A stretch of DNA of 64,000 nt from Uloborus plumipes (taxonomy: Eukaryota; Arthropoda; Arachnida; Araneae; Uloboridae). This document shows, in pieces, positions 22,216 through 34,789 of this stretch. Numbering within the stretch: the first letter of the stretch is position 1; the number at the start of each line of letters is the position of its first letter. Under the pieces are notes generated by a model. That model had not been told where the DNA came from. It was given only the letters and a program-made list of their open reading frames with translations, and searched no databases. Position numbers and translations under genes: made by a program. Where the stretch lies: positions 83,094-147,093 of the forward strand of contig JAXGGA010001585.1 in assembly GCA_038373865.1 (NCBI GenBank), given 5' to 3'.

Positions 22216-23594
22216 ATAAGAAATATTTATAGCAAAATTATTTTTGAAACAGTGAAGGTACTCTTTAATGAGTCGAGAATATGGTAATTGCAATCAATTA
22301 AATTAAGTAAGTCCACCAATAACGTCAATTAAGAGCTTTAAAATTTCAAAGGCTTGTCACATAGGCCATAATTGCAAGTGAAAAATTCGATAACTTGAGT
22401 ATTTTTATATTGCATGTAAGTAGTTATGGTAGTTTTTACTTAATGTGCGTTTGTATTATTAAACTGGAGATGTATAAGTTATTTAAAATACGTGTTAAAT
22501 CGGAAGTTACCTAGAAGTGGAAGTTTTCGGATACTGATAAATGTTTTAAGAAAATCAGACATGCCTTCCTTAAAAACACATTGAAGCAATTTATTGATAT
22601 AAGTCTCTCCAGGAATAAGATATAAATAAATTGAAACTGCAAAATGATTTACAAAATATTGTAAGTACTAATTACATAAACTATTTAACGAGTTTGACTG
22701 AAATTAAAAATTTCTAGCAAAAAGTCCTGTTCGATTGAATAAAATATTATTTAAATTAATTTCTGCTTAAATGAAAAAAAAAATATCTTTAATGCATAGC
22801 TTTTAAGGTGCTTGTTGTTAAAATGTTGATGAGTTTTAATCCATCAAGAAGAGTAAAATAAAAAGTAAGCCTTTTGTTTATTAGAAATAAAAGCGTTAAA
22901 TATATCTTGTTTGAAACAATTTAAACTAATTTTTTTTCCTTAATCAACATGCACCAAATTTACAAGAAAACAATGCTATGCTCAAAAATTAAAGCATTTT
23001 ACTCGAATAGCAAAGAATTTTAATTTATCTCCAGTTACACGAATTTACTAAGAAGTAGTTCTTTGGAAGGAAATAATGAAATTAATCCTTCTGTTAATTA
23101 GGTAGTGCTAAAATTAACAGCCCTAATAAAATTCTTTTGAATAGTTTTTCTTAAAATCTGTTAAGAATGTATGCTTCAAGAAGTATAATAAAATATTTTT
23201 ATTTTTTATTCGCAGCTCGCTTTTTATTCTTTTAATAATTAAACAGAATTATATCTGAATATCTCTGTTTTTTTTAGCAAAAGCATTACTACTAATCAAA
23301 TTGTTTCTTGCATTTCATTTAATAAAAATCTAGAGTAAAATTTATTGAAGCGTGTTACTTTATTAATAGAAAAAAAAGACCTTTTAAACGAATTCTCGTA
23401 ATTTTAAAATATTTTTTTTTCTGTCCAATTTTTAGGTATCAACTGTTTCCAATTGAAACTTATATTAGTTTGAAAAAAAAAATGTGTTTTCCGCTCAAGC
23501 GGTATATGATACTGATTTTTTATGATTTTTTTAAATAGGAGGGGGGAGATTTTCTCAGAGAATTGTGTGTAAGTGTCTCTGAAAATTGCAAATG
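22216..23594. other. AT-rich non-coding stretch
   Basis: About 1.4 kb, no supported feature. Confidence 0.45.
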
Positions 23595-24639
23595 GGTCAT
23601 TCCACGTCAAGTGTCCCAAATTTCGAGAAAATCCCCACTCGACCCCCTCTGATTTTGACGAAAATTTTTTTGGATGTACATATAAGACTTGCATGAAACC
23701 ATACCAAATTATAGCTCTATAAGTCTTATGGTTTAGCCAATAAAAATTATTGAAAAAAGGCCTCTTTTTCGTGTCTTGAAAAAAATGACCAAATCGTCAA
23801 GTTTGTGCTTTTATTGCTCGCGACCTAAGACGATTATCAGACTCAAATTTGGTGATTCTGATTACTGTTTAGGGTAGAATAGCCTACTTGTGTAACAAAA
23901 GCTCTATACACTGTAGATTTTTTGCAATTTGCTGCCAAAGTTGGTAAAAAATCGTATTTTGGTAAATTTTGATCATACGTTATCAGCTTGTATCTTCTGA
24001 GAGAATGACTTTCTGAAGCTAATTCTTTCCTCGTTTGTAGCCTGATAGTTCGTCCAAAAGGTGTGCAAGTGGCATCTCGATAGCTCAAATAATTGCTGAA
24101 TTATGCGAGTTGAAATTCCAGTTAAATTTCTTTTTTCTCAATTTGTCTCAATTTCAAAGGGCAATATCTCAAAAGGGTCATCTTGGATTTCAATTTTCTT
24201 CACATCATTGGAAAGAACACACTTTTCTTAACTAAAAAACGTTATTTTTATTTTTGAGACAAGCCAGTTTCAAGGGATATTGCAGGTCAAAAATGTGTAC
24301 GTCATTCAACGTGAAATCAAAGAAAAAAAGACATAGACTTCAAAAGTTGATGTCAATTTGTTCTATTAAAATTTACAGGAGCAATTGTACTTATGTTCTG
24401 ATAAAAAAAAACCTTTTTTATATGTTTTTGGACTTTAGTTTTTGTGGGCGCATCCGTAAAAACTCAAGAAATGGCAAAAATTAAAGTTTCGTTTTCAACA
24501 AAAATAATCGCTGCTATAAGAGCTTGAGTCTTTTCCTATGTGTTATTTTTAAGCTCTTGAAACAGAATTTCGGATGATATGTCACTTGACAAGGTGTCAT
24601 TAATATTTTAAATTCATAAAAAGCATCGTTTCCTTTTTC

Positions 24640-24670
<31 letters not shown>

Positions 24671-26010
24671 AAAAATAAAAATAATTAATAAATGAGATTA
24701 TTTTTTTATAAAACAGTTAATATGGTGTGTACGTGATAAAAAATATGTATAATAGGACTGAAGAGCCATTTTTCTAAAATGCGATAACGAAAGTTTTCGA
24801 TAGAGTTGAATATTGCAATTATTTTCACCGTGTAAATAAATGATAACAATAGTAATTAAAAATATGATAAGTATTAATTGAAAATCTATTCATTATACTG
24901 CCGAGGATGTGTCTAGATATTCAGCCTATGATTGCAATTTGCCCATAAACAAAATTGATGAAAATGGAAAAATGCTTTTTATGACCTTGAAACATTAATA
25001 ACCTGCAACCTTGCCAAGTGACATATCATCCGAAATTCTGTTTCAAGAACTTAAACATAATACATAGGAAAAGACTCAAGCTCTCATAGCAGCGATAAGA
25101 AGATAATTATTTTTGTTAAAAACGAAACTTAATTTTTTGCCATTTCTTGAGTTTTTACGGATGCGCACACAAAAACTAAAATTCAAAAACACCTAAAAAA
25201 GTTTTTTTTATCAGAACATAAGTACAATAGCTCCTGTAAATTTTAATAGAACAAATTGATAGCATCTTTTGAGGTCTATGTCTTTTTTCTTTGATTTCAC
25301 GTTGAATGACGTACACATTTTTGACCTGCAATATCCCTTGAAACTGGCTTGTCTCAAAAATAAAAATAACGTTTTTTAGTTAAGAAAAGTGTGTTCTTTC
25401 CAATGATATGAAGAAAATTGAAGTCCAAGATGACCCTTTTGAGATAATGCCCTTTGAAATTGAGACAAAATTGAGAAAAAAGAAATTTAACTGGAATTTC
25501 AACTCGCATAATTCAGCAATTATTTGAGCTATCGAGATGCCACTTGCACACCTTTCGGACGAACTATCAGGCTACAAACGAGGAAAGAATTAGCTTCAGA
25601 AAGTCATTCTCTCAGCAGATACAAGCTGATAACGTATGATCAAAATTTACCAAAATACGATCTGTTACCAACTTTGGCAGCAAATTGCAAAAAATCTACA
25701 GTGTATGGAGCTTTTGTTACACAAGTAGGCTATTCTACCCTAAACAGTGATCAGAATCACCAAATTTGAGCCCGATAATCGTCTTAGGTCGCGAGCAATA
25801 AAAGCACAAACTTGACGATTTGGTCATTTTTTTCAAGACACGAAAAGGAGGCCTTTTTTCAATAATTTTTATTGGCTAAACCATAAGGCTTATAGAGCTA
25901 TAATTTGGTATGGTTTCATGCAAGTCTTATATGTACATCCAAAAAAATGATCATCAAAATCGGAGGGGGTCGAGTGGGGACGCCTCGTACAGTTGACATG
26001 GAATGACTCG
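23595..26010. mobile_element. 2.4-kb palindromic (foldback) element
   Basis: Left arm about 23595-24625 and right arm about 24972-26010 are inverted copies of each other around a 346-bp AT-rich loop that holds an AAATAAAT run. Outer ends are GGTCATTCCACGTCAA and, in reverse, AGTCATTCCATGTCAA. Across an 81-codon open stretch in each arm (23843-24088 minus, 25524-25769 plus) I count 6 base differences in 246, about 97.6% identity. Five of these fall in four changed codons and one is silent, so the open stretch is not under visible protein constraint. Arms this long and similar can fold into hairpin RNA if transcribed. Superfamily unknown; an AATG beside both ends may be a target duplication, but this is uncertain. 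Confidence 0.8.
24648..24690 (+). repeat. AAAT/AATA microsatellite in palindrome loop
   Basis: Runs of AAATAAAT with an AAAAAT variant. It lies in the loop and not in the arms, so it probably expanded after the palindrome formed. Confidence 0.8.
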
Positions 26011-26153
26011 AATGTTATTAGCTTTCAGAATTCTCAGCTCTGTTTCCTTATGTGTCATATATTTGTTTATAAACTAGTTTATGGCGTAAACCTTAATAAA
26101 CGAAGATCCTTCCAAAGCTCTAATGAGTCTTACTGATATTTACATGTCAAAGG

Positions 26154-26267
<114 letters not shown>

Positions 26268-26440
26268 TTATTTGTGCCAGAATTTTTTTATTACTCCCCT
26301 AAATAAAAAGCTTTCAACATTACCAAAGTTTTCCATTAAAGTACCATGAACGATAAGAATGTCCAAATAATGTAATAATTGGAATATTTAGTTACTGGGA
26401 GGAAACGAAAAAAACATATTTCCTACTAATTTTTGATAGT

Positions 26441-27100
26441 GTTGTTTTTTCTATCATTTCACATGAACATATAAAATTAAGTAAATCTTACTTGTAGATT
26501 GAAAATACAGAATGCATTTTTTCATTGATTCAGTTTTTTTCTTCAATTGTGTAAACATGCAATGTAAGTGGTGCACAAAATGTTAAAAGTCTTAATCTAT
26601 TTTACGCAATGCCGAATTAAGAATTTTTTTCAATGGGAAAAGGATTTGTTTGAATATTTTCTTGAAATTACTTAAAACCTATTTCACTTCTTATCTTGAA
26701 TCGTGTTGTTTTTTCTATCATTTCACATGAATCTATTTTACGCAATGCCGAATTAAGAATTTTTTTCAATGGGAAAAGGATTTGTTTGAATATTTTCTTG
26801 AAATTACTTGAAACCTATTTCACTTCTTATCTTGAATCGTGTTGTTTTTTCTATCATTTCACATGAACATACAAAATTAAGTAAATCTTACTTGTAGATT
26901 GAAAATACAGAATGCATTTTTTCATTGATTCAGTTTTTTTCTTCAATTGTGTAAACATGCAATGTAAGTGGTGCACAAAATGTTAAAAGTCTAAATCTAT
27001 TTTACGCAATGCCGAATTAAGAATTTTTTTCAATGGGAAAAGGATTTGTTTGAATATTTTCTTGAAATTACTTAAAACCTATTTCACTTCTTATCTTTTT
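26441..27100 (+). repeat. Three tandem units (262, 138, 261 bp) with one internal deletion
   Basis: Each unit starts with TGTTGTTTTTTCTATCATTT followed by CACATGAA. Units 1 (26441) and 3 (26840) carry the full body with GTAAATCTTACTTGTAGATT and GTGGTGCACAAAATG, then CTATTTTACGCAATGCCGAA. Unit 2 (26702) jumps from CACATGAA directly to TCTATTTTACGC, losing about 124 bp. The match between units 1 and 3 is nearly perfect. Confidence 0.9.
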
Positions 27101-27504
27101 TGAAATTTTACTTTGTCTTTTCTTTTAACTGTATTTATTTTTTTCTTAAGTAAATATCCTTGTACACATGTCTGTAAGCCTCATATGATGCATTTAGGGT
27201 GCATGAAGATTTTTTGACTTGAAGGAAAAAGAGTTGTTTATTGCTAATAATTTTTTGAGTTAAATTTGTAAGCAATATCAGTCAAGACTTAAATTTAATT
27301 TCAAATTTAAATAGATAACCTGTCAAACTTTTAAAACTCGCTTAGGAAATTATTTGTGGTTCAGTACTGGGAGTTTGAAATGATACACATTAAAAAACAT
27401 GGAAACCTAAATATGACTTGCTGTACACGTATGATGTATGCGGATAATTTTATATTTGCATGTGAAATGATAGCAGGGCCATCAAAATTTTTATTGATGG
27501 CCCT

Positions 27505-28035
27505 GCTTTCACTTCACATGCAAATACAAAACTAAGTATATCTTACGTGCAGATTGAAAATGTAGAATGCATTTTTACATTGATTCAGTTTATTTTCTTC
27601 AATCGTGTGAACATGCAATGTAGTTGGTGCACGAAACGTTAAACGCCTAAATTTAGTTTACTAAATACTGAATTAATAAAGTTTTTCTAAATAGAAAATG
27701 ATTCAAATAAATATTATCTTGGAATTACATCGAAACTGTTTTACTTTTTATCTTTTTGTTTTCAATTTGCAATTTCGCTAATTCTCTTCTTCTTATTGTA
27801 TTTAGTTTTTTTTATTGAAGTATATGTCCTTTTACATTTTTATATGATTAGCATATGTCTGTAAGCCTCGTATGATGCGTTCGGGGTACAAGAAGATCTT
27901 TTTACTTGTAGAAAAAAGGCATTTATTGCTAATAAATTTCTGAGTTAAATTTTTAAGCTATACCATTCAAAAGACTTATATTTAATTTCAAATTTAAATA
28001 GCTAACCTGTCAAACTTTCAAAACTTTCTTAATAT
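27505..28035 (+). repeat. Diverged fourth repeat unit plus downstream segment
   Basis: Sequence from 27505 matches unit 3 at lower identity (TTCACATGCAAATACAAAACTA, GTGGAATGCATTTTTACATTG-type landmarks). The match continues beyond the short unit: the 27140-27350 segment with TCTGTAAGCCTCATATGATG and AATTTAAATAGATAACCTGT reappears at 27855-28030. The older duplication was therefore at least 500 bp long, and the short units arose later inside it. Confidence 0.75.
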
Positions 28036-28617
28036 TTCAGATAAGTGCTGCAAAAACAGCAGTTTAACGTTTTGACAAAATTTAATTTAAAACAGAAAAA
28101 AACAGGAAATTGACAAACCTTCTTGGCATTTGTGGAAAAAGACGGAAATATACCATAGACCACTAATTTTTTGTGATATTTCTATGCCCACAATGGCATC
28201 TTTTCCTTTCTATCCGTTATCGCAAATAGAAAAAAAAAAAAAAATTGCTGAAAATCTCGCAAAAACTCCATTTTTTCCAAACTTCAACATATTTGCGAAT
28301 AATCAAGAAATTGACCAAGAAATTTAAATATTTTATGTGCACTTTGCTCCCCCAAAGACACCTTTTCCGCACTATCCATCATGGAAAAAAAAAAGTATTT
28401 TTTGACCCACCCTATTGTCTATAGCCGGAAAACTTTCAACTAGTTGTCTGTGTCCCAACATGACTTTAGCTTGTGACGACGTCCTGACCAGTTTGTTATG
28501 CAGTATGTCCCTTCTCCCCTATAAAATGAGATAACTTCGAAAAGCTTCTAATTTAAAATTTATTTTGTTGAAATCTAGACGGTTTTTGTTTTTTGCAAAA
28601 AAAAAAAAAAAATAGTA
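28036..28617. other. AT-rich spacer before mariner
   Basis: A run of A at about 28597-28612. No supported gene. Confidence 0.4.
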
Positions 28618-29170
28618 TGAGGTTGGTGCGTATGAAATGTCGGATTCTCTTTACATGCAGACGTTTGTCTTCCTGTTTTCGTTATACTTATGTCTTTGGC
28701 ATAACTTCATTCATAGTCGTATTGTCCATTGCCAGAGACTCATTTCAGCAAAATGGGTTTTCTCGAAGGTCTTCCCTTTTGTTATTTCTTTTGAGTTTAT
28801 TGCCGATATGAATTCTGCCGACACACAAAACAATTGCGAAACTGAACGAACAGGAATATGAAGTTTTGCAGCATCCACCATATTCACCGGATCTCTCGCC
28901 GACCGATTTTCATTTTTTCAAGCATTTAGAGCTGTTTTTAAGGGGCAAACACTATGAAAATGAAGACAGTCTAAAAAACTCGATATCAGGGTTTATTAAT
29001 TCTAAAGACCAAAAATTTTTTAAGACAGGCATCTACGCTTTAAAATCTCGTTGGGAGAAGTGTATTGAAGCGAATGGAGCATACTTTGATTTTATAAACA
29101 GCTTTTGAAGAAATATATGCAGTTTTATACAATCACTTTAGAATCCGACATTTCATAGGCACCAACCTAA
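28618..29170 (+). mobile_element. Internally deleted cecropia-type mariner
   Basis: Left end TGAGGTTGGTGCGTATGAAA and right end (in reverse) TTAGGTTGGTGCCTATGAAA are inverted repeats flanked by TA (28616-28617, 29171-29172). The TTAGGTTGGTGC start is characteristic of cecropia-subfamily mariners, such as human Hsmar1. Total length is 553 bp against about 1.3 kb for a complete mariner. The C-terminal third of the transposase remains (28806-29108), so most of the N-terminal part was lost. Inverted ends agree over about 28 bases, with few mismatches. Confidence 0.9.
28806..29108 (+). pseudogene. Mariner transposase C-terminal remnant
   Basis: Within the mariner the open frame reads KLNEQEYEVLQHPPYSPDLS, then PTDFHFFKHLELFLRGKHY, and ends with RWEKCIEANGAYFDFINSF before a stop at 29106-29108. 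HPPYSPDLxPxDxHFF with its Asp is the third catalytic residue region of DD34D mariner transposases, and RW.KCI...G.YF is the usual tail. Upstream, bases around 28806-28830 still suggest the HDNARPH region with the second Asp, but out of frame. The helix-turn-helix and first Asp are absent. There is no in-frame start of its own. Non-functional. Confidence 0.9.
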
Positions 29171-29172
29171 TA

Positions 29173-30200
29173 TTTTTAAAACATTATTTGCTGCCAAATA
29201 TTTCTAGGAAGATCATAATGCAAACAACGTCTTGTCATTGAGCCCGAAGAAATAAATGAAAGGAATCTATTGCACCTAAAAAACTTTTTTGAGGCGATAT
29301 ATAAATGAAAACTACGTTTCCTCTATTAAGAAAGTTTTACTAATAAAACAATATTTTGATGATCTGTAACATTGCAATTTAATGTCGTAAACAAGGTGCT
29401 GAAAAACTTATAGCAGGAAATCTATTTGTTGCCGAAAAAACGGAGGAGGTATAAGTGTAGATTTATTGAGTAACACATAGCTAAACTTTCCTTTCGTGAA
29501 AAACAGAAAATAGATCTTGTCTTAGACTGACGTTGTTTACTACTTTCCTGTTTTGAAAATTGGAAAGAATCGATTCCTGCTTTGGGGTCATTTATATTTC
29601 AAGCATCTTCGTTCTGAAATTCTTCGAAGATGCTCCTGCGAAAATGTATGAAGGTCTGGAATAAAACTTGATACGACTAGTGGAAAGTTTAGGGTCAAAA
29701 TCCGGAGATATTTTTTTCATAAGATAGAAACACTCAGGATGTCTACTGAATAACTAAATCTTCGAATTCACAGGGTATACATTGGTTTATGTTTGCTTTT
29801 ACACATACGTGTAATTTGTTATGATGCTTTTCAAGTTTCTCTAACTTCTGTGCTTAAGTTATGTCTTTTCTTTAACCTCTGTTCATTTATAACACATATG
29901 GAAATTTTCTTCTTTAAAATTTGATTTTTGGATAAAGAACCTAAACTTATTCAGTTAATCTAACACAAATGATTATACACACTTATTCACTTTACAACAA
30001 ATTTAAATCATTTTTGTGGACTAATTTTGATGCCTTACAAACTAAATATCTATTTAGTTTCGCTTGGAAAAAAAGAAAAAGAAAAGGATGACTATGGGTA
30101 GCAATCAGTCATATGTTGTTACACATACTAGTGAATTAAGTCCATGTTTTGTGATTTTCGAGTTAACAGCGCAATAGCACACACCTCAGTAATATCAGTA
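29173..30200. other. Non-coding spacer
   Basis: AT-rich, no motif-bearing frame. Confidence 0.45.
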
Positions 30201-30437
30201 CCTCAGAACCAGACTAACTTAAGTCCATTTTCGTCATTTTTCAGTCGAGGGGAAAACCGATTGTCGGATACATGCAAAGGATGGGACTCGTGCTCTTTTC
30301 ACGCTGCTAAATAATTGCGAAGGAATTTGTTTTATAGAATACTGTTTTAATGAGCCGATGTGGAATAAGATTCTATATACAATGAAGCAAAAAATTTAAA
30401 TGGCCATTTTTGGACTTACGTCGTTCTGGTTCTGAGG
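30201..30437. mobile_element. CCTCAGAACCAG MITE copy 2
   Basis: CCTCAGAACCAGACTAACTT at the left and GACTTACGTCGTTCTGGTTC near the right end, with TA at 30199-30200 and 30438-30439. Inverted in orientation relative to 14240-14446 and about 30 bp longer. Confidence 0.8.
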
Positions 30438-30439
30438 TA

Positions 30440-30892
30440 CAGATATTTCAGTGCAGTAACGAACCAAATCCTAGTTCAGATAATATCCGATATTTATAAA
30501 TCAAAGCATGTCAACTGATAGGCCACCGAAATGAAATGATACTTTAAACCACTGTAGCACTGCTCCTTTAAAGTGACTATTCGCCTTCTGCTTTATACCA
30601 ACAAATATCATACAAAATATTTTCATTTATGAAATGGGATGACACCCTGAAACCTACTTTTCTTAAGTTATCAAAAGGGAAAACATAAGAGGCTTTAATA
30701 GCATTAAAGACAGTTTTAGGATACTCACCCTTCAACAGAAATTTGAAATAATGCACTGGCCAATCAATCGAGAGTAAAATTATTTTAAACGCTGATCATG
30801 CTAAGATTCTTCCTAAAATGAACATTTTGTGAAAGAAAGTACAGGATTTAGAACTGAATTGAGATTACTTAGTCAATTACCACACTAAAAAA
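30440..30892. other. Non-coding spacer
   Basis: Nothing supported. Confidence 0.4.
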
Positions 30893-31225
30893 TTAATGTT
30901 GTTTTTACAGTATAATACAGCTAATTTTACATTTTTAAGTAGCAAAATTGCTAGTATACATTAATAACATGTAACATTGCTAGTTTTGGTTTATTGCTGT
31001 GTATTTTACAGTTTTAAACTGGAACCTTTGCTGCCAGTATTACAATGCTGTTTTTACAATATAATACAGCTAATTTAATGGTAATAAACTGTAAAATTGC
31101 TAGTTTTATAGTAATAAACTGTAAAATAACAAGTTTTACAGTTTATTACTGCGCCTATACAGTTTTAAACTGAAACCATTGCTTTCAGTATTATACTGTG
31201 AAAACAACAATTTATTTTTTTCAGT
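30893..31225. mobile_element. ACAGT MITE copy 5
   Basis: Left end CACTAAAAAATTAATG and GTTGTTTTTACAGTATAATA, right end TTATACTGTGAAAACAACAA then TTTATTTTTTTCAGT. Same internal order as copy 4. TA flanks are not preserved on either side. About 333 bp. Confidence 0.8.
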
Positions 31226-33230
31226 CCATTAAAATATTAATATGATACTTTTTACGCGTAAATACCAGGGAATCGATTTCACAAGTAAGACCATGAACAT
31301 AATTTCACATGAAGAGAAACTGAGAAAAAATACATTTCTAATCTTCAAAAACAGAAGCCATGCTTTCTATTCTTTGCAATTATATCATTTATTGTTTTGC
31401 TGATTGTCAAAAATACAATAGTTTATATCTTTCAAACGGAAGCAAAGAAAATATCTGATAAGTAAGATATTGTATCCTGTACACGTAAAGATACAGATAT
31501 TGCCCATTTTTCTGCCCACTTTTCGACTCTAATTGAATAACCCCAAGAAAGCCAGTGCCTAAGGGGAAAAAGTTAGGTGTTCTTTTTTGCTGCCTGTTTC
31601 GTGTAACTGAATTTATCATTTTTCTTTGCAGTAATTGGAGCACTTAAAACGTTTCATTTTCAGAAGAACAAATACATTTATTCTTAAAATTTCTTCACTG
31701 AATATACTTACTTATTGTACGCAGTGCATGACACAAATGAAATACTTTTATAACCTGCTATACTTTCTTAATGACACCTATTTGCAATAATCAATTATAT
31801 ATTTGTTTCTTTTTTTTGAGCAAGTGTTAGAATACATAATTAGTCTAATACTTTGTTGCTCAGAACTTATTTTTTTGCAGGGTTTCTGTTTTTTGGCCAT
31901 TATAGATTCTTTTTTCTTTTATGAAATGCATTAAAATTCCGTTTGAATCAAACAACGAAATGGGAAATCAATTTAAGGCAAAAACCTTTTAGGAACAATA
32001 ATTTACAACAAGATGCGGTGTCAATTTTTATTTGTTTATATTTTACATTTGTCCGTTATATAATAGTTTGGTACGCATTTATGTCCCATAAATTATCTTT
32101 AGATGATTTTTTGATTACAAGACATTATGAATGCGTGTTTTCTATTTTTTTTTGTTTAATGATTTTCGAAGGGATTTTTATTCTCCATCTGTTCGAGAGC
32201 GATAGCCCTTGAAAATTCTTTAGAACGCTTAGGTTTTGAAAAGTTTTGTAACGTTTTGAATTTTTAAAACAGATTCGGTCACTTTTTGATCAAGCGTGAA
32301 ACATATATTTAGTAATCAGTTTCTACACATAATTTATTTTCGCAATGCATCAAATACGCATTCTACAAATTGCCCCTTCTTTTAGCAGAACTGCATAAAA
32401 CTAAGCGAACAAACACCAATTTCTGTGTGGTGATTGTAGTTGAATAACCTCCCAACTTCGTCTAAGTGTGTCATAAATGGTGACTAAAATAAATACCTAG
32501 TGCTTATGGGTATAGCCGAGCGCCGTGCTAAGGGGGGGGGGGGAGGGTTACATTATATCAGGAGACAGGTCCTCTAGGTTGAGATTGGACGAACGGCAGA
32601 CAATTTACACTAAAATAACTCTTGTCGAGAAAAAAAGTCAGACTTCAGCTCTTGTGGTTCCTTTATATGTTTGAAGCTGCTTTTTGCCGTTTCCATTGTT
32701 TGGTCATCATTTCCAATCTTTTCTCCAGATCTTCAGTGGATTTCTTCCCATGTAGGGAATAGAATATACTGTACATATACTATTGCTGATCTAGTTGCTA
32801 GAAGGGAAGTGAACTTACTTCTATCTCTTCCTCCAAATTACTAGCTTATTAGGTTCACTCTCACTAATGTTATCCAAATGAAATACATCACGCCTACCAC
32901 CTTAAGTATGCTTCTATCCTAAGTGCCCTAGATCCTTCGTGCAATATTCCATCCCCAAATTGCCCAGACAGCCTTATACTGGCTTAGAACTGGTCACATT
33001 AAGAGTTTCACCTTCCATGGAAGTATTTTTTAAAAAAATGTCTCTTCTTTTAGTGTCATAGATTGTATTGGTGTCACCATCGATCAGTTGTTAAATAGGT
33101 AAGAGACTGTCTGCGACTATCTAATGCGGCACGATCCCTTGGGCTTGGTTTCACTTGGGCTTGTTTTAAGTTTCTAGACAGTGGGGGAAAATAGCAACTG
33201 CAACACCAATGGCAATTCAAATTAGATGTA
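31226..33230. other. AT-rich stretch with a G13 run
   Basis: A run of 13 G followed by AGGG at about 32534-32551 is the only striking item. Open frames at 31407-31643 and 31943-32212 have no recognisable motif. Confidence 0.4.
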
Positions 33231-33265
33231 TTATACAGTAAAAACAACATCTATTTTTTGCATCG
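33231..33265. mobile_element. ACAGT MITE terminal fragment
   Basis: TGTATTATACAGTAAAAACA then ACATCTATTTTTTGCA equals the right terminus of the family. No left part is found within several hundred bases, so it is a truncated remnant. Confidence 0.65.
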
Positions 33266-34789
33266 TTAGACGAATGCATGGAGTTATTGTTTAAAAAAAG
33301 GCAGTTTTCGTCTAGCTGCGTCACATTTCTGTGATAATAATGCTCGCCACATACTAAATGTTTTCATGCATCTTTACACCAACATTGTCCTTTTGAAAAT
33401 TATTTGATTAGTAAAACGAAGGATAAAAAAATATGTCTGATCATATGAACCAAACTAATCTTTATAACTTAAAAAAATACGTATACATTATAAATAATTT
33501 TAAAAGAACTTTTCTAAACAAGTCTTTAGTGCAGTACACAAAAGGATCAAATAATTTTATTTTTTCGGAATAAAATTTAGCAGTTAAATGGAAACATTGT
33601 TCATTTAGCAGAATTAAAGCCCGGTTATCTTGTTTTTTAATCCATTAACTTTAGTTGTTCATGATACTTTTATCGGAAGCGAATATTATGGAGATTGCAA
33701 ACGAAATAGCTGCTAGTGTGTTTGGAAGAAAAATCTAATTATCTCGCTTTTTCCGTTTGCTAAAATCATCACTTTTTTTCCTGGAGCATTCTTTTCCAAT
33801 TATCTTCTTTCTTTTGCTTTTATTGTTAAAAATAACAGCTTTTCCTTTGTACGTCGGCCGACTACTTACCAAAATTGTTCGTCGTAAAAATGTTCTTATC
33901 TAAACACTACCTTTCGCATTGCTTTGACTCATATTCAATCTTGAAAGAAGAACAAGAATTTTTTTTGAAAAAAATAAGACATAGATGAATTTTCTGCAAT
34001 AAAGTAACGTGAGAATTTAAATTTTGCAAGGATATACTGAGAAATGGGGTTATCCTGGCAAATATAGTTTGATATTTTATAAGTTCAGATAGGGAGAAAT
34101 GGGTCATGGCTAAAATGGGTCACTTTAAAAATAACTACAATTACTACCAATGTTACTACAATTTAAAAATTTAATTCTATAATTCATGTGGTGTAATATT
34201 TTTTTGCAATGTATTAGCAATATATTCCAGTTTAATAAAAGCTAGTTTCATGAAAGTAACAACACAGAAAAAGTTCATTACACGTTACAAATGGCTACGA
34301 GCGGTGGGGAGGGGTGGGATATGCACCCCTAAATAAGGCAAATGAGTAACCTAAGCAGCCATATATTGGTTTACGAGGAAATTCATTGAAAGTGTACGTG
34401 GATAAAATCGTTATAGTTGTACTTTAGGGCCAGACTAGTTTATGTCCACACACGTAGCAAATTTCAGGTTATTACTGTATTTTATGTAGAATTCTATTCT
34501 GTATTTAACTGTAATAATGTAATTCTATTCAAAAATTCTTCTTTATTATAATTTAACAGTTTTAAAAGAACGAGAGTCCTAACCTTTGTATGCACCAGGC
34601 AAACGTTTTTTGTAACTCTGAACCATTTTGGTCACTCTGTTTATTGGTTGATTGAGACAGAGGATGCAAGTTATATTCTAGCATTTTTAATTTTACAATT
34701 TATTTCCAACTATGTTACACAAATTATAAGTTCAGATATTTTAGATTCTGCGCAACAACATCCTTCTGTGTTGTTCGCTCTCCAAATCG
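33266..34789. other. Non-coding stretch with a lone element end
   Basis: At 34092 GGGAGAAATGGGTCATGGCT continues into AAAATGGGTCAC, a tandem ATGGGTCA pattern like the ends of the TA elements at 42-48 kb. It is preceded by TA. No partner end could be found in the window, so no element is drawn. Confidence 0.4.

Noticed and set aside
23843..25769. Conserved 81-codon ORF present in both palindrome arms
   Set aside because: Five of the six base differences change amino acids and both frames start without ATG, so its conservation is explained by arm similarity and not by protein function.
34092..34130. Full element starting GGGAGAAATGGGTCATGG
   Set aside because: Only one end was found; no matching inverted end in the window.
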